Shown here: piece after piece, positions 1-8,829 of the stretch
How positions within the stretch are numbered: the stretch's first letter is position 1
Layout of the letters: the number at the start of each line of letters is the position of its first letter
Source of the DNA: an uncultured Acidobacteriota bacterium
GTDB taxonomy: Bacteria; Acidobacteriota; Terriglobia; Bryobacterales; Bryobacteraceae
Assembly: GCA_902826685.1 (NCBI GenBank)
Contig: CADEFT010000028.1
Coordinates: 1-64,000 of the forward strand
Direction of reading: 5' to 3'
DNA length: 64,000 nt
Made by a program: the position numbers and the translations under genes
Notes under the pieces: model-generated
What the model saw: the letters and a program-made list of their open reading frames with translations, nothing else
Databases searched by the model: none
What the model was told of the DNA's origin: nothing

Positions 1-51
1 TGATTCTAAATGCCTTACCTGCCGTCAACACCGCGAAGTGCGAAAGACAGG

Positions 52-219
52 CTAACCGGCAATCGCGTCCATAATCGAATAAACTCCGGCCAACCTGTGC
101 GCCGAGCACGAAGCCGTCCCGGGCGTTGCCGCCTCAACGAGCTTGACGCTCGCTTCGTGTTGGGTGTGATCGCCCCAGAAGGCGGCTACAAAGATCGACG
201 TATCCAGAAGGAACTTCAT
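52..219 (-). pseudogene. Truncated PIN-domain (VapC-like) gene remnant
   Basis: This frame encodes only 55 residues. It opens with MKFLLDTS, the first strand and first acidic residue of a PIN-domain ribonuclease, and a DHTQHEAS segment follows. PIN toxins are usually 130-140 aa, so more than half is missing after a TAG at 52-54. At the position where PIN proteins usually carry the second catalytic acid (AHSLAEVY type), this copy reads AHRLAGVY, so the acid looks lost. No antitoxin gene is visible beside it. It adjoins a decayed DUF1501 copy and is best read as a dead toxin fragment. The family call rests on the N-terminal motif alone. Confidence 0.6.
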
Positions 220-228
220 CGGGTGGCC

Positions 229-432
229 GAAGTGGATATCGGTCACGTAACGCCGGTTCTCCACCGCGTGGAAGCCAAGCTCGTCCCTTCAAACCGCCGC
301 CCGCCATCCAGCACGAGAAGCCGAAGGGATGATGATCGCGGCCTTCGCGGTTACCTTCCACGCCCGCCGTGCGGCCGAATTCGGTGCCCCATACAACCAC
401 CGTGTCCTTGAGCAAGCCACGCTGCTTCCGAT
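229..432 (-). pseudogene. Degenerate second copy of the DUF1501 3' region
   Basis: Nucleotides 229-432 closely match 966-1190 inside the intact DUF1501 gene, including the stretch coding DTVVVWGTEFGR and DHHPFGFSCWMAGGGLK. The copy has scattered substitutions and lacks about 24 bases between GCTCGTC and CTTCAAACC that the intact gene has near 1021-1045. One part reads in the frame of the 134-508 minus ORF, so the copy has no complete gene around it. It is flanked by a PIN remnant on one side and a GNAT remnant on the other. This is a diverged partial duplication, not a gene. Confidence 0.8.
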
Positions 433-479
433 CGCTCGGAGATCGAGCGCTCGCGCCGGTCTCCGTTGTTCGCGGTTCC

Positions 480-860
480 TCTAAAGCCGATCCGATCCAG
501 GCAAACAACGCTCCGTGTGAAGTTCTCTTCGGGAAGCCGCACTGCGCCGATGACCCTGAATCCGGCCTTCAGGAAAGCTTTGACCGAACGAGAGTTCTCC
601 GCTGAAGGGTCGGCAACGATCGCATCCACGTTTGCATTCGCGAAAACGCAATTCTTTGCGAACGCGCGAATCGCTGCGGGTCCCAGCCCGCGGCCGGTCG
701 AATCGGCTTCGCCTATCGCCAAGTCGATTCCGGCGGAACCGGGACCGGCGCCCAATCGGGCCGCATGCTCCCGAAAGTCACTCCAGCGATACCACTGAAT
801 CCAGCCAATGGGGAAGCAACGGAAAAGCCGAACGATCAAGCCGGCTAAATGAGATGGATC
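480..860 (-). pseudogene. 5'-truncated GNAT acetyltransferase remnant (AAC(6')-like)
   Basis: The translation contains GWIQWYRWSDF, GIDLAIGEADSTGRGLG and DPSAENSRSVKAF, then KAGF and VRLPEENF. This order matches the C-terminal two thirds of GNAT N-acetyltransferases of the aminoglycoside-6'/lysine type; STGRGLGPAAIRAF fits the acetyl-CoA-binding loop and helix. The frame runs back in phase into the TGA that ends DUF1501, with no proper start codon, so about 55-60 N-terminal residues are missing. After roughly position 480 the frame runs into the duplicated DUF1501 fragment in another phase. It is a fragment stranded between the intact and decayed DUF1501 copies. Confidence 0.65.
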
Positions 861-2282
861 TCATGCCATAATTTCGCGGATCGGATGGCCGAAATCGATC
901 TCCAGGCGCTTATGCCCCGGCACTTCCAACTTACGCGGATCGAGCCCAAGCTGATGCAGCACCGTCGCGTGGATATCGGTCACGTAGTGCCGGTTCTCCA
1001 CCGCGTGGAAGCCAAGCTCGTCGGTCGCTCCGTGCGCGATGCCGACCTTCAAACCGCCGCCGGCCATCCAGCACGAGAAGCCGAAAGGATGATGATCGCG
1101 GCCTTCGCGGTTGCCTTCCACGCCCGGCGTGCGGCCGAATTCGGTGCCCCAGACCACCACCGTGTCCTTGAGCAAACCACGCTGCTTCAGGTCGCGAATC
1201 AGGCCGGCGAGCGGCAGATCGACTTCGCCCGAAAGCTTGGAATGATTCTTCTTCAACTCGCTGTGCGCATCCCAGCCGTTGCCGTCGGTGCGATAGCCGT
1301 GGAAGACCTGCACGAACCGCACGCCGCGCTCCACCAGGCGGCGGGCGGTCAACAAATCGCCGCCGAAATGTTTGGTGTTTTCCTGGTCGAGACCATAGAG
1401 CTTGCGGACGGGCCCGGATTCGTCGCGCAATTGGAACAACTCCGGAACCGCGGTCTGCATGCGGAAGGCGAGCTCATACGATTTGATGCGCGCGCGGATG
1501 GCGTCGTCGGCGGGGTAGGCGAGCGAGTCCAGGCGGTTGAGCTCGCCGATGAATTCAAATTCGCGCTTCTGCTCCTCGCGGGTGAGCGGCAGTTCCGGCG
1601 AGGCATAGGGCATCGGGTTGACGGGATCGCCCGAAAGATGCACGCCGGAAAATTGCGGGCCCAGATAATCGGCCCCGGTGCAGTTGACGCCGCCCAGATG
1701 CGGCGGCACCTGCGGCCCCAGCACGACGAACTTCGGGATGTTCTCGTTCAGGCTCCCCAATCCGTAATGCACCCAGGACCCGATGGAAGGATAAACGCCC
1801 TGGAAGATGTGGCGGCCGGTGTGGAATTGCAGTTGCGCCGCATGGTCGTTGTCGGTGGTCCAGATGGAGCGCAGAATCGCCAGATCGTCCACCACGGCGC
1901 CCACATGCGGCCACCAGTCGCTGATCTCGATGCCGCTCTGGCCGCGCTTGGCGTAGGGAACCTGCAGGGGCAGCACGGTGGTCATCAGCTTGCGATCGAT
2001 GGCGGTGAACTGCACCACGTTCTTTTTCACGAACGGGGAATCGAGCACGCCGCGATGCGGTGTTTCGGCGATCGTCTTGCCGGCAAACCGCGTGAGCTCG
2101 GGCTTGGGATCGAACGATTCCAGATGGCTGACACCGCCCTGCAAAAAAATCCAGATGACGTGTTTCGCTTTCGGGGCGAAGTGCGGCTGGCCATCGGCCT
2201 GCAGCATGGAATTCAGCACCAGGCCCGTGAAGCCCATGCCGGTACGGGTGAGCAACTGGCGGCGAGTGATTCGATGGTTCAT
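861..2282 (-). CDS. DUF1501 family Tat-exported protein
   Basis: This 473 aa protein starts MNHRITRRQLLTRTGMGF, a twin-arginine signal. Motifs such as HVIWIFLQGGVSHLESFDPKP near residue 40 and DTVVVWGTEFGR near 380 identify DUF1501, a family with a sulfatase/alkaline-phosphatase-like fold and no settled reaction. It sits 4 bp downstream of the DUF1549/DUF1553 cytochrome-type gene, the usual partner in Planctomycetes and Acidobacteria, so the two are probably exported together and work on the same extracytoplasmic substrate, often assumed to be polysaccharide. It looks intact, with the expected EIMA-type end after the KRLEIDFGHP segment. A diverged partial copy lies at 229-432. Confidence 0.9.
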   Translation of the reverse strand: MNHRITRRQLLTRTGMGFTGLVLNSMLQADGQPHFAPKAKHVIWIFLQGGVSHLESFDPKPELTRFAGKTIAETPHRGVLDSPFVKKNVVQFTAIDRKLMTTVLPLQVPYAKRGQSGIEISDWWPHVGAVVDDLAILRSIWTTDNDHAAQLQFHTGRHIFQGVYPSIGSWVHYGLGSLNENIPKFVVLGPQVPPHLGGVNCTGADYLGPQFSGVHLSGDPVNPMPYASPELPLTREEQKREFEFIGELNRLDSLAYPADDAIRARIKSYELAFRMQTAVPELFQLRDESGPVRKLYGLDQENTKHFGGDLLTARRLVERGVRFVQVFHGYRTDGNGWDAHSELKKNHSKLSGEVDLPLAGLIRDLKQRGLLKDTVVVWGTEFGRTPGVEGNREGRDHHPFGFSCWMAGGGLKVGIAHGATDELGFHAVENRHYVTDIHATVLHQLGLDPRKLEVPGHKRLEIDFGHPIREIMA

Positions 2283-2286
2283 GGCG

Positions 2287-5160
2287 TCACCGTATGGTTA
2301 CGAATTCGTTGCGGTTGAACAGAACGTGAATGAGGCTTTCGCGGCCCCGCTCCACCGAGGCGCTGCCCGAAAGGTAGGCTTCCGACTTTTCACGCTCGGC
2401 GGCCGATGGCGCGCGGCCCAGCACCGTCTCAAACGCGCGGCCAACGAAATCCTCTTGTGGCAGCTTGACGGCGAGCACCTTCGCCTGCTGCTGCGACAAA
2501 GCGCTATTGGTGAGCGCGAGCGCCTGCTGCGGCATGATGGACTCGCTGCGGCGGTAACAGGCGGTGGGATCGGCGCCGTCGAAGACCTTGAGGAACTGCA
2601 TCTGCGCGTTCGGATTCAGCCGGAAATAGAGGCTCCGGCGGGGAGTATCCTGCTGCGACTCTTCGTTCAGCTCCGGTCCGCCCATCGTGGTGTCGAGCGA
2701 TCCCGCCACGCGCAGAATGCTGTCGCGGATGGCTTCGGCTTCCAGACGCCGCGGATTCATTCTCCACAGCCAGACGTTGTTGGCATCGATCTTCAGGTTG
2801 GGATTCCCGGCGGCGGACGCCGACTCCATCCGATACGCCTTACTCGTGAGAATGACGCGATGCAGGTGCTTCATGCTCCAGCCATGGTTCATGAAATCGA
2901 CGGCCAGCCAATCGAGCAACTCGGGATGTGTGGGCGCTTTGCCGTTCTTGCCGAAGTCGATGACCGATGGCACCAGCGGCGCGCCGAAGTGGCGCATCCA
3001 GATATGATTGACGGCCACGCGCGCGGTCAGCGGATTCTCATTGCTGGCGATCCAGCCGGCCAGGGCCAGACGGCGGCCCGTACTCACTTTCGTATGAACG
3101 GGGCCTAGCGGCGAGTAAGCGTCGGCGGGTTTGTTCAACGCGTCGAGCGCGGTTTCGAGGTTGCGCTTTGCCGCCGCCACCGCTTTGTCGCGCACATCGA
3201 GCGGAGCGGCCAGCGCCTCCGCCATCTTCTGCTGCGCGCGGAAAATCTGCTCCTCGGTCCTGAGCAGGTTGTATTCGCGTTCCGTCTTCCGGGCGGCTTC
3301 TGAAAGCGTTTCCAGATCGGCGGAAGGTGGCTTGGCATAGCGCGCCTGCTCGGCTTTAATGCGGGCTTCGAGTGCGGGCACCGCCGCCTTTGCCGCGGCC
3401 AACTCTTTTTCCAGCGCCACGATCTGCCCGGGCGATTCGCGAATGATCTCGGCCGGTTTGCGGCGCGGAAGTTGATCCACCCAGCGCGCGATCAATTCGA
3501 TGGCGGCAGGTTCCAATGCCGGTCCATTGAATGGCATGCGAGGCTGGCGGATGCCGCGCAGCGATTGCAGCAGGACGCTCTCCGCGCTCTTGCCGGCGAT
3601 CACGGCGGCGCCGCTCTTGCCTCCCGCCTTGATCGATGCCACCGACGCCAGGCTGAGCCCGCCCTTGCTGTTGCGTCCCTGGTGGCAGGTGAAGCAGCGC
3701 CCTTCGAAAATCGGCTTGATCTGTTTCTCGAAATCGATCGGCTCGCCGGAGGGTTCGGGCACCGTCTGTTCGCGGCGGGCGGCTTCGAGCTCGGCATGCA
3801 TCTGGGCCAATTTCTCTTCCACCGCTTTCACGTTGTCCCGCGCCTGTTGCATCAGATCGCGCGCCACGAAATCCTGAATGTCGGGGTAGAACGCTTCGGT
3901 GGAAAGCTCAACGGGCGCGATCTTCACCGGCGGCCCGCCAAGAACCGGTGGCACGCCGGGTTCGATCGCATGGCTCTTATCGGGTTCATTCTCGTCGCCG
4001 CGCACGAATAAGTACGTCTTGTCGAAGATCACCGGCATCACGTTGATGCCGCCCTCCACGTCGGGAAGGGCGCCCTTGGGCTCGGAATCGTAGGCGCGCG
4101 GCAGGCCGCCTTTTTTGCGGTCCGGGAAGCCGGGCAGTTTGTCGATCCGGATGTCGTGCGGCTCAAAGAACGCACGGAAGCGGTAGTAGTCTTCCTGGCG
4201 GAACGGGTCGTACTTATGATCGTGGCAGCGCGCGCACTTGAGCGTGACACCGAGGAACGCCGCCGACGTCGATTCAATCGTATCCATCAGCCAGACGTTG
4301 CGGTTGAAGCGGAACCAGTTGCGGGCGAGGAACCCGGTGGCGCGCAGCGTGGGGACGTTGTTGGGGGCGATCTCATCGCCCGCCAGCATCTCCCGCACCA
4401 TGCCGTCATAACCTTTGTCTTCATTCAGCGATTCGACGATCCAGTCGCGCCATTGCCAGATGTGGCGCTGGCTGTTGCGGACTTCCGCACCGCTGCCATA
4501 CCAATCGCTGTAGCGCCAGACGTCCATCCAATGGCGGCCCCAGCGTTCGCCGTACTGCTTGCTCGCGAGCAGCCTGTCGACCAGTTTTTCCCACGCCTGC
4601 GGCGACGCATCGGCAACGAACTCGCGCACCTGTTGCGGATCGGGTGGCAGACCGGTCAGGTCGAGGTAAGCGCGCCTGACCAGCGTCGATTTGCCGGCTT
4701 CGCCAAGCGGCTTCAAGCCGCGCCGGTTGCGCTCCACGGCAAGAAACGCATCGATCGCGTTGGGTTCGTTTCCCTCTTTTGGCACGGGCGTCTGTTTCGG
4801 CCGTTGAAACGACCAGTGATCCGATTGGAGCGGCGCGGCGGCCTCTTCAAAGCGCGCGCCATCCTTGATCCATTGGCCGAAGCGGGCGATGACATCGGCG
4901 CTCAGCTTCTGGCCGCCCAGCGGCATGCCGGGCTGCCGCTCATGGTTGATATAGGCAAACAGCAGGCTCGATTGCGGATCGCCGGGGACGACGGCCGGAC
5001 CACGATCGCCGCCGCGCAGAATTTTATCTCGGGATGTGAGGTCGAGTCCGCCCTGGTGGGTCGTCGAGTTGTGGCAACTGTGGCACTGCTTTTCGAGCAC
5101 CGGGCGGATGTATTGCTCAAACGCGGGCTGAGCCGCGAGCAGCATCAACGCCAGGGACAT
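2287..5160 (-). CDS. DUF1549/DUF1553 protein with planctomycete-type cytochrome c domains
   Basis: This 957 aa protein has a short hydrophobic N-terminus and three CxxCH haem motifs: CHSCH at residues 26-30 in an N-terminal PSCyt1-like domain, CARCH (in CARCHDHKYDPF) inside DUF1549, and CFTCH in a second PSCyt1-like segment (QIKPIFEGRCFTCHQG) near the middle. DUF1549 begins at about residue 140 (DAFLAVERN, YLDLTGLPP). DUF1553 fills the C-terminal part (RLALAGWIASNENPLTARVAVNH). A coiled segment rich in Lys/Glu/Ala flanks the second haem domain. It probably acts in the periplasm with DUF1501, but its substrate is unknown. The ATG at 5158-5160 gives a plausible secretion signal. Confidence 0.9.
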   Translation of the reverse strand: MSLALMLLAAQPAFEQYIRPVLEKQCHSCHNSTTHQGGLDLTSRDKILRGGDRGPAVVPGDPQSSLLFAYINHERQPGMPLGGQKLSADVIARFGQWIKDGARFEEAAAPLQSDHWSFQRPKQTPVPKEGNEPNAIDAFLAVERNRRGLKPLGEAGKSTLVRRAYLDLTGLPPDPQQVREFVADASPQAWEKLVDRLLASKQYGERWGRHWMDVWRYSDWYGSGAEVRNSQRHIWQWRDWIVESLNEDKGYDGMVREMLAGDEIAPNNVPTLRATGFLARNWFRFNRNVWLMDTIESTSAAFLGVTLKCARCHDHKYDPFRQEDYYRFRAFFEPHDIRIDKLPGFPDRKKGGLPRAYDSEPKGALPDVEGGINVMPVIFDKTYLFVRGDENEPDKSHAIEPGVPPVLGGPPVKIAPVELSTEAFYPDIQDFVARDLMQQARDNVKAVEEKLAQMHAELEAARREQTVPEPSGEPIDFEKQIKPIFEGRCFTCHQGRNSKGGLSLASVASIKAGGKSGAAVIAGKSAESVLLQSLRGIRQPRMPFNGPALEPAAIELIARWVDQLPRRKPAEIIRESPGQIVALEKELAAAKAAVPALEARIKAEQARYAKPPSADLETLSEAARKTEREYNLLRTEEQIFRAQQKMAEALAAPLDVRDKAVAAAKRNLETALDALNKPADAYSPLGPVHTKVSTGRRLALAGWIASNENPLTARVAVNHIWMRHFGAPLVPSVIDFGKNGKAPTHPELLDWLAVDFMNHGWSMKHLHRVILTSKAYRMESASAAGNPNLKIDANNVWLWRMNPRRLEAEAIRDSILRVAGSLDTTMGGPELNEESQQDTPRRSLYFRLNPNAQMQFLKVFDGADPTACYRRSESIMPQQALALTNSALSQQQAKVLAVKLPQEDFVGRAFETVLGRAPSAAEREKSEAYLSGSASVERGRESLIHVLFNRNEFVTIR

Positions 5161-5185
5161 ATCCTCTATCTCATCACAACCGCGA

Positions 5186-6478
5186 TCACGGAAAGAGGGC
5201 CATCAGGGCGTCGGCGAACAAACGCATGCCGCGGGCGTCGGGATGATTGATCGCATTCAGCATCAGCGCGTTGTAAGGAACGCCCTGGCGCCACAGCCGC
5301 CCATAGCGCAGCGACGCATCGGCGAGCGCCACCGGATGCTTCGCCGCGAACTGCCGCAGGCCTTGAACATAGGGGCGCGGATCCCGGTCGATGTCGCGTT
5401 CGCGGGTGAGATTCATCCAGTCCGGCCGCACGTAATGGGGCGTGAGGAGGATCCACTCCGCTCCGATCTCCTGAAAATCGGTGAGCAGCTTTCGGTACCG
5501 CTCTTCCACCTGGGCCGGGTCGAGCCGGGCGTCGTTGACGAACTCCGAGATGACGACGTCGGGCCTCACGCCAAGCACGGTCTCGCGATAGTTGTGGACG
5601 CTGCCTGGCGGCTCGGCCAGATAGCTGCCCGTGTTGCGTCCGCCCCAGGCCTGGGTGAGAAGCTCGATGCGCGCTTTGGGATACCTGGCGCGCAGGCGAG
5701 CGGCGAATTGTTCCTGCCAACGTTCGGTGGCGGGATCGGGCAGGTAGCGGCCGTCGGTGACGCTGTCCCCCCAGGCGAGGAGGCGCACCGGGCCGCCGGC
5801 TTCCAGCCGTTTGATGAGCCGTTCGATGACGGGGTTCGGCGCGGCTGGCGTTTCCGGGTAGGACGTTTCGAGGATGGGGAACAGATGATCGGCACTGAGC
5901 CTCTCCACGACGCCCGGCAGGTAGATGTTACCCAAGTGGCGTTCGCCTGCGCCCGTGGTGGGAATCAGCGGGGCGGCGGCCCGCGGCTCGCCCTGCCGAA
6001 GCTCTACTTTTCCTTCCGCCGTCAGCACCACGGCATCGATGCGCATGCGGGCATGACGGTAAGTGGCGTAGACGGCCTGATCGGGTTGGATGCGCCCGCC
6101 CTCCAGCCGCCCGACGGTGCCCCAATCGCCGTCCAGTGCGTAGTCAGAGCCTTCCTGAAACAGCTGTGGACCGGCGCGCAGAGAGAAGCTTGATCGGTCC
6201 AGCAGATTCGGGCTCGTGGTTTCCTGCGCTTTCACTCCATTTAACTGCGCGCCGCGCAGCCAGCCGCCCGCCTTCGGATTGAACACCGGCAGAGAGGGAT
6301 ACTTCTCGCCGGTCACCTGCACCATGGCGAGCGGCGCGACTCGTACGGTTTGATCGGCGAGGCCGGGCACGCCGGCGCGCACCTCCCAATCGCCGGCCAG
6401 AGTGAAGGTGACGGCGGGCTGTGCCAGGGCCGCGCAACCGGCGGCCACGAACCAGATGAGCATGCTCCTACGGTACAC
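5186..6478 (-). CDS. Secreted SGNH/GDSL-type hydrolase with N-terminal beta domain
   Basis: The 430 aa product begins with a signal peptide (MYRRSMLIWFVAAGCAALAQ). An all-beta region of about 200 residues comes before the hydrolase core, which opens with LLAWGDSVTDG (block I, nucleophile Ser). VNDAR supplies the block III Asn and NHPDARG supplies the C-terminal His block. The residue three before that His is Ala rather than Asp, so the His may work without the classical Asp. The family includes esterases and carbohydrate O-acetylesterases; the target here is unknown. The start overlaps the end of the MFS gene by 11 bp, and the haem protein follows 25 bp later. Confidence 0.8.
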   Translation of the reverse strand: MYRRSMLIWFVAAGCAALAQPAVTFTLAGDWEVRAGVPGLADQTVRVAPLAMVQVTGEKYPSLPVFNPKAGGWLRGAQLNGVKAQETTSPNLLDRSSFSLRAGPQLFQEGSDYALDGDWGTVGRLEGGRIQPDQAVYATYRHARMRIDAVVLTAEGKVELRQGEPRAAAPLIPTTGAGERHLGNIYLPGVVERLSADHLFPILETSYPETPAAPNPVIERLIKRLEAGGPVRLLAWGDSVTDGRYLPDPATERWQEQFAARLRARYPKARIELLTQAWGGRNTGSYLAEPPGSVHNYRETVLGVRPDVVISEFVNDARLDPAQVEERYRKLLTDFQEIGAEWILLTPHYVRPDWMNLTRERDIDRDPRPYVQGLRQFAAKHPVALADASLRYGRLWRQGVPYNALMLNAINHPDARGMRLFADALMALFP

Positions 6479-7691
6479 GGCTCTCGATCACTCGATCGCG
6501 CTTGAAGTGGCGCAGGATGCCGTAGACCACCACCGCGCCCGCCACCAGTTGCAGGATTCCCGCCATACCCATCAGCCGGTCGACACCGATGGTTTCGCGG
6601 CTCACGCCGCCTAAGTAGGGAGCGAAGCCGGAGATCGACGCGCCCACCAGGTTCAACACGCCGACAGTCGAAGCGCGAATGGCGGGCGGCACTACTTCAT
6701 ACGCGCAAGCCACCTGGTTCGACGAGATGAAGCCCGCGAAGAAGCCGAAGACCATGGCGGCAATGCGTGTGAGTTCGAGCGTGGGCGCGGCGCCGATGAA
6801 GTAAATCGCCGGAGCGGTGAACGCGAAGCCCGTAACCACGATCCAGAAGCGGCCCGCCGCGAATCGCTGCGTGATCGAATCGGCCAGCGCGCCACCCAGC
6901 AGCAGCCCCAGTGCGGTGCCGATCTGCGGGTAGATGCTCGCTTCAAATCCCGCGCGAGCCAGGCCCAGGTGATAGCGGTCGAACAGGAACGTGGGCAGCC
7001 AGGTATAGACCAGGAACAGGCTGAAGGTGGCGATGGAGACAAACAGCGCCGTGATGCGCAGCATGGGGATGCGGAACAGATCGAGGAAGGCGCGCGCGGT
7101 GACGGGCTTTGCCGCGGGCTGATCCATTTTCAAGTGGCTCGGCAGGCTGCGCAGGAACAGCCACAGCGGCAGGGCGAACAACATGCCGCTGGCGCCCAGC
7201 AGCCAGAAGGCGGCGCGCCAGTGGTAATGCTCTCCCACATAGCCGCTGAGCGATCCGCCGATAGCGACGCCCACCAGTTGGCTGCTGGCAAACAGCGCGA
7301 TGGCTTTCGAACGCGTGGCCGGGCCGTGCGCATTGGCGATCATGGCGGCGGCGACGGGCATGAACAAACATTCCGACAGCCCGAGCAGCGCGCGGCAGAC
7401 CAGCAGAAACGTGCCGTTCGGCGATAAGCCGGAAAGCGCGGTGAAGGCGCTCCAGATAAACACGCTGGCGACGGCAAGCTTGGGCTTCGAGTAGCGGTCG
7501 CCATAGACGCCGGCGATGGGTGAGCCGAGGCCATAGACCCAGAGAAAGAGCGCGCCGGTCAAACCGAGAACCGTATTGGAATATCCGAATTCCTTTTGCA
7601 GCGCGGGGAACAGGGTGTAGACCACCTGCCGGTCCGCGTGATTGAGCATGTAGCAGACCCACAGGAATCCAACCAGCAACCAGGGAGTCAT
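6468..7691 (-). CDS. Major facilitator superfamily transporter
   Basis: This 407 aa protein has about twelve hydrophobic segments. The N-terminal half carries LNHADRQVVYTLFPALQKEFG and GVYGDRYSKPKL, the loop 2-3 signature of MFS carriers. It resembles the organic-anion/sugar-acid carriers of the ACS or AraJ-like groups, though the substrate cannot be read from sequence. Its ATG overlaps the TGA of the enolase-superfamily gene by 4 bp, and its 3' end overlaps the SGNH hydrolase gene by 11 bp. The enolase enzyme, carrier and secreted hydrolase are therefore translationally coupled, which suggests uptake and breakdown of one small molecule, perhaps an acid freed outside the cell. Confidence 0.88.
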   Translation of the reverse strand: MTPWLLVGFLWVCYMLNHADRQVVYTLFPALQKEFGYSNTVLGLTGALFLWVYGLGSPIAGVYGDRYSKPKLAVASVFIWSAFTALSGLSPNGTFLLVCRALLGLSECLFMPVAAAMIANAHGPATRSKAIALFASSQLVGVAIGGSLSGYVGEHYHWRAAFWLLGASGMLFALPLWLFLRSLPSHLKMDQPAAKPVTARAFLDLFRIPMLRITALFVSIATFSLFLVYTWLPTFLFDRYHLGLARAGFEASIYPQIGTALGLLLGGALADSITQRFAAGRFWIVVTGFAFTAPAIYFIGAAPTLELTRIAAMVFGFFAGFISSNQVACAYEVVPPAIRASTVGVLNLVGASISGFAPYLGGVSRETIGVDRLMGMAGILQLVAGAVVVYGILRHFKRDRVIESRVP

Positions 7692-8803
7692 GAAACGCGC
7701 ATCTCCTCGACGGCGTTCCAGTCGAGGGATACGCCAAGGCCGGGTCCTTCGGGCGGAGCGAGGTACCCATCGGCGATGGGCACTGCCTGCGCGACGATGT
7801 CGCGAGTGTAGCGCAGCGGGCCGAAGGTCTCGATGGCATGAGGCAAATTCGGCAGAGCGACGGCGAGGTGCGCGCAGGCGGCGGTGGCGACGCCCATCTC
7901 CGCCTGGCTGCCGAGAATGCAGGGAATATCGAGCGCCGCGGCCAGAGCGAAGATGTGCGCCGCCGGCTGAATGCCACCCGCCTCCGATACGTACACATTG
8001 AAAACGTCCACGGCTTCGGCGCGCGCCAGTTCATAGGCATCGCGCAGCGAGTGCAGGCTTTCGTCGGCCATGAGGGGAACGCCGGTGCGCTGGCGCAACA
8101 GGCGCAGGCCTTCCAGATTGCGGCGGGGCAGCGGCTGCTCCACCCAGGCGATGGGGGCGGCCTTTGCGAAGGCCTCAATGGCGGCGGCGGCCTGCGCCAC
8201 TGAATGCCACGCGCCATTGGCATCGAGTCTCAAGGGAACATCGGGACCCGCGGCGGCGGTGACGGCTTTTACGGCGGCCAGATCGTCTTCCAAACGCCGT
8301 CCTACCTTCAATTTGATGGCGTGATAGCCCTGGGCGCGGGCTACCGCGGCGTCCTGCGCCATCTCCTCGGGCGCTTTTTGATAGATGCCCCAGGCGAGCG
8401 GGGCTCGCTCGCGCATTCGTCCGCCCAGCATCTGATAGAGCGGGATGCCGTAGTGCCGCCCGGCGAGATCGAGCAGCGCCATTTCGAAGGCCGACCGAAG
8501 GTACGGCGCGCTCAGCTCCCCCGCCAGGATGCGATCGATCTCGACGAGGATCTTCGGCGCGTCGAGCGCGTCGCGGCCTTCAAGCGCCGGCGCGATCATC
8601 GTGCGCGCGGCATGGCACAACGTGTGGCCGATGCGGGGAAAGGTGATCGAAATCTCGCCCAGCCCTTCGATGCCGCCGCTCGCCACCAGCCGCACGATGC
8701 CAAACTCCGAAGCGCTCACGGGATCGCCGGCGTTGAGTCCCGACCGCACCGCTTCCTTGCGCGGCGCGCGGATGGGAATGACGTCGATACGCTCGAGGAT
8801 CAT
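7688..8803 (-). CDS. Enolase-superfamily enzyme, muconate-lactonizing (MLE) subgroup, with Tyr at the second Lys position
   Basis: The 371 aa protein has the two-domain enolase-superfamily layout. KLK at residues 164-166 (HAIKLKVG) gives the first catalytic lysine, and D194 (LDANGAW), E222 (WVEQPL) and D247 (MADESL) are the metal ligands. MLE and dipeptide epimerases carry a second catalytic Lys in a stretch of the type DxINIKxxxxGGI; here it reads DVFNVYVSEAGGI, with Tyr271. Members with Tyr there look like a separate subfamily, so a simple epimerase or cycloisomerase name would be unsafe. Hydroxyproline dehydratases of this superfamily are one possibility that cannot be confirmed. The gene is 26 bp after the SRPBCC gene and overlaps the MFS gene by 4 bp. 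Confidence 0.85.
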   Translation of the reverse strand: MILERIDVIPIRAPRKEAVRSGLNAGDPVSASEFGIVRLVASGGIEGLGEISITFPRIGHTLCHAARTMIAPALEGRDALDAPKILVEIDRILAGELSAPYLRSAFEMALLDLAGRHYGIPLYQMLGGRMRERAPLAWGIYQKAPEEMAQDAAVARAQGYHAIKLKVGRRLEDDLAAVKAVTAAAGPDVPLRLDANGAWHSVAQAAAAIEAFAKAAPIAWVEQPLPRRNLEGLRLLRQRTGVPLMADESLHSLRDAYELARAEAVDVFNVYVSEAGGIQPAAHIFALAAALDIPCILGSQAEMGVATAACAHLAVALPNLPHAIETFGPLRYTRDIVAQAVPIADGYLAPPEGPGLGVSLDWNAVEEMRVS

Positions 8804-8829
8804 GGAAGGTCCTCAAATTGTACCGTCGA

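Noticed and set aside
849..2318. 489 aa plus-strand ORF over the DUF1501 gene
   Set aside because: It is the antisense shadow of a clear DUF1501 gene and shows no family motif.
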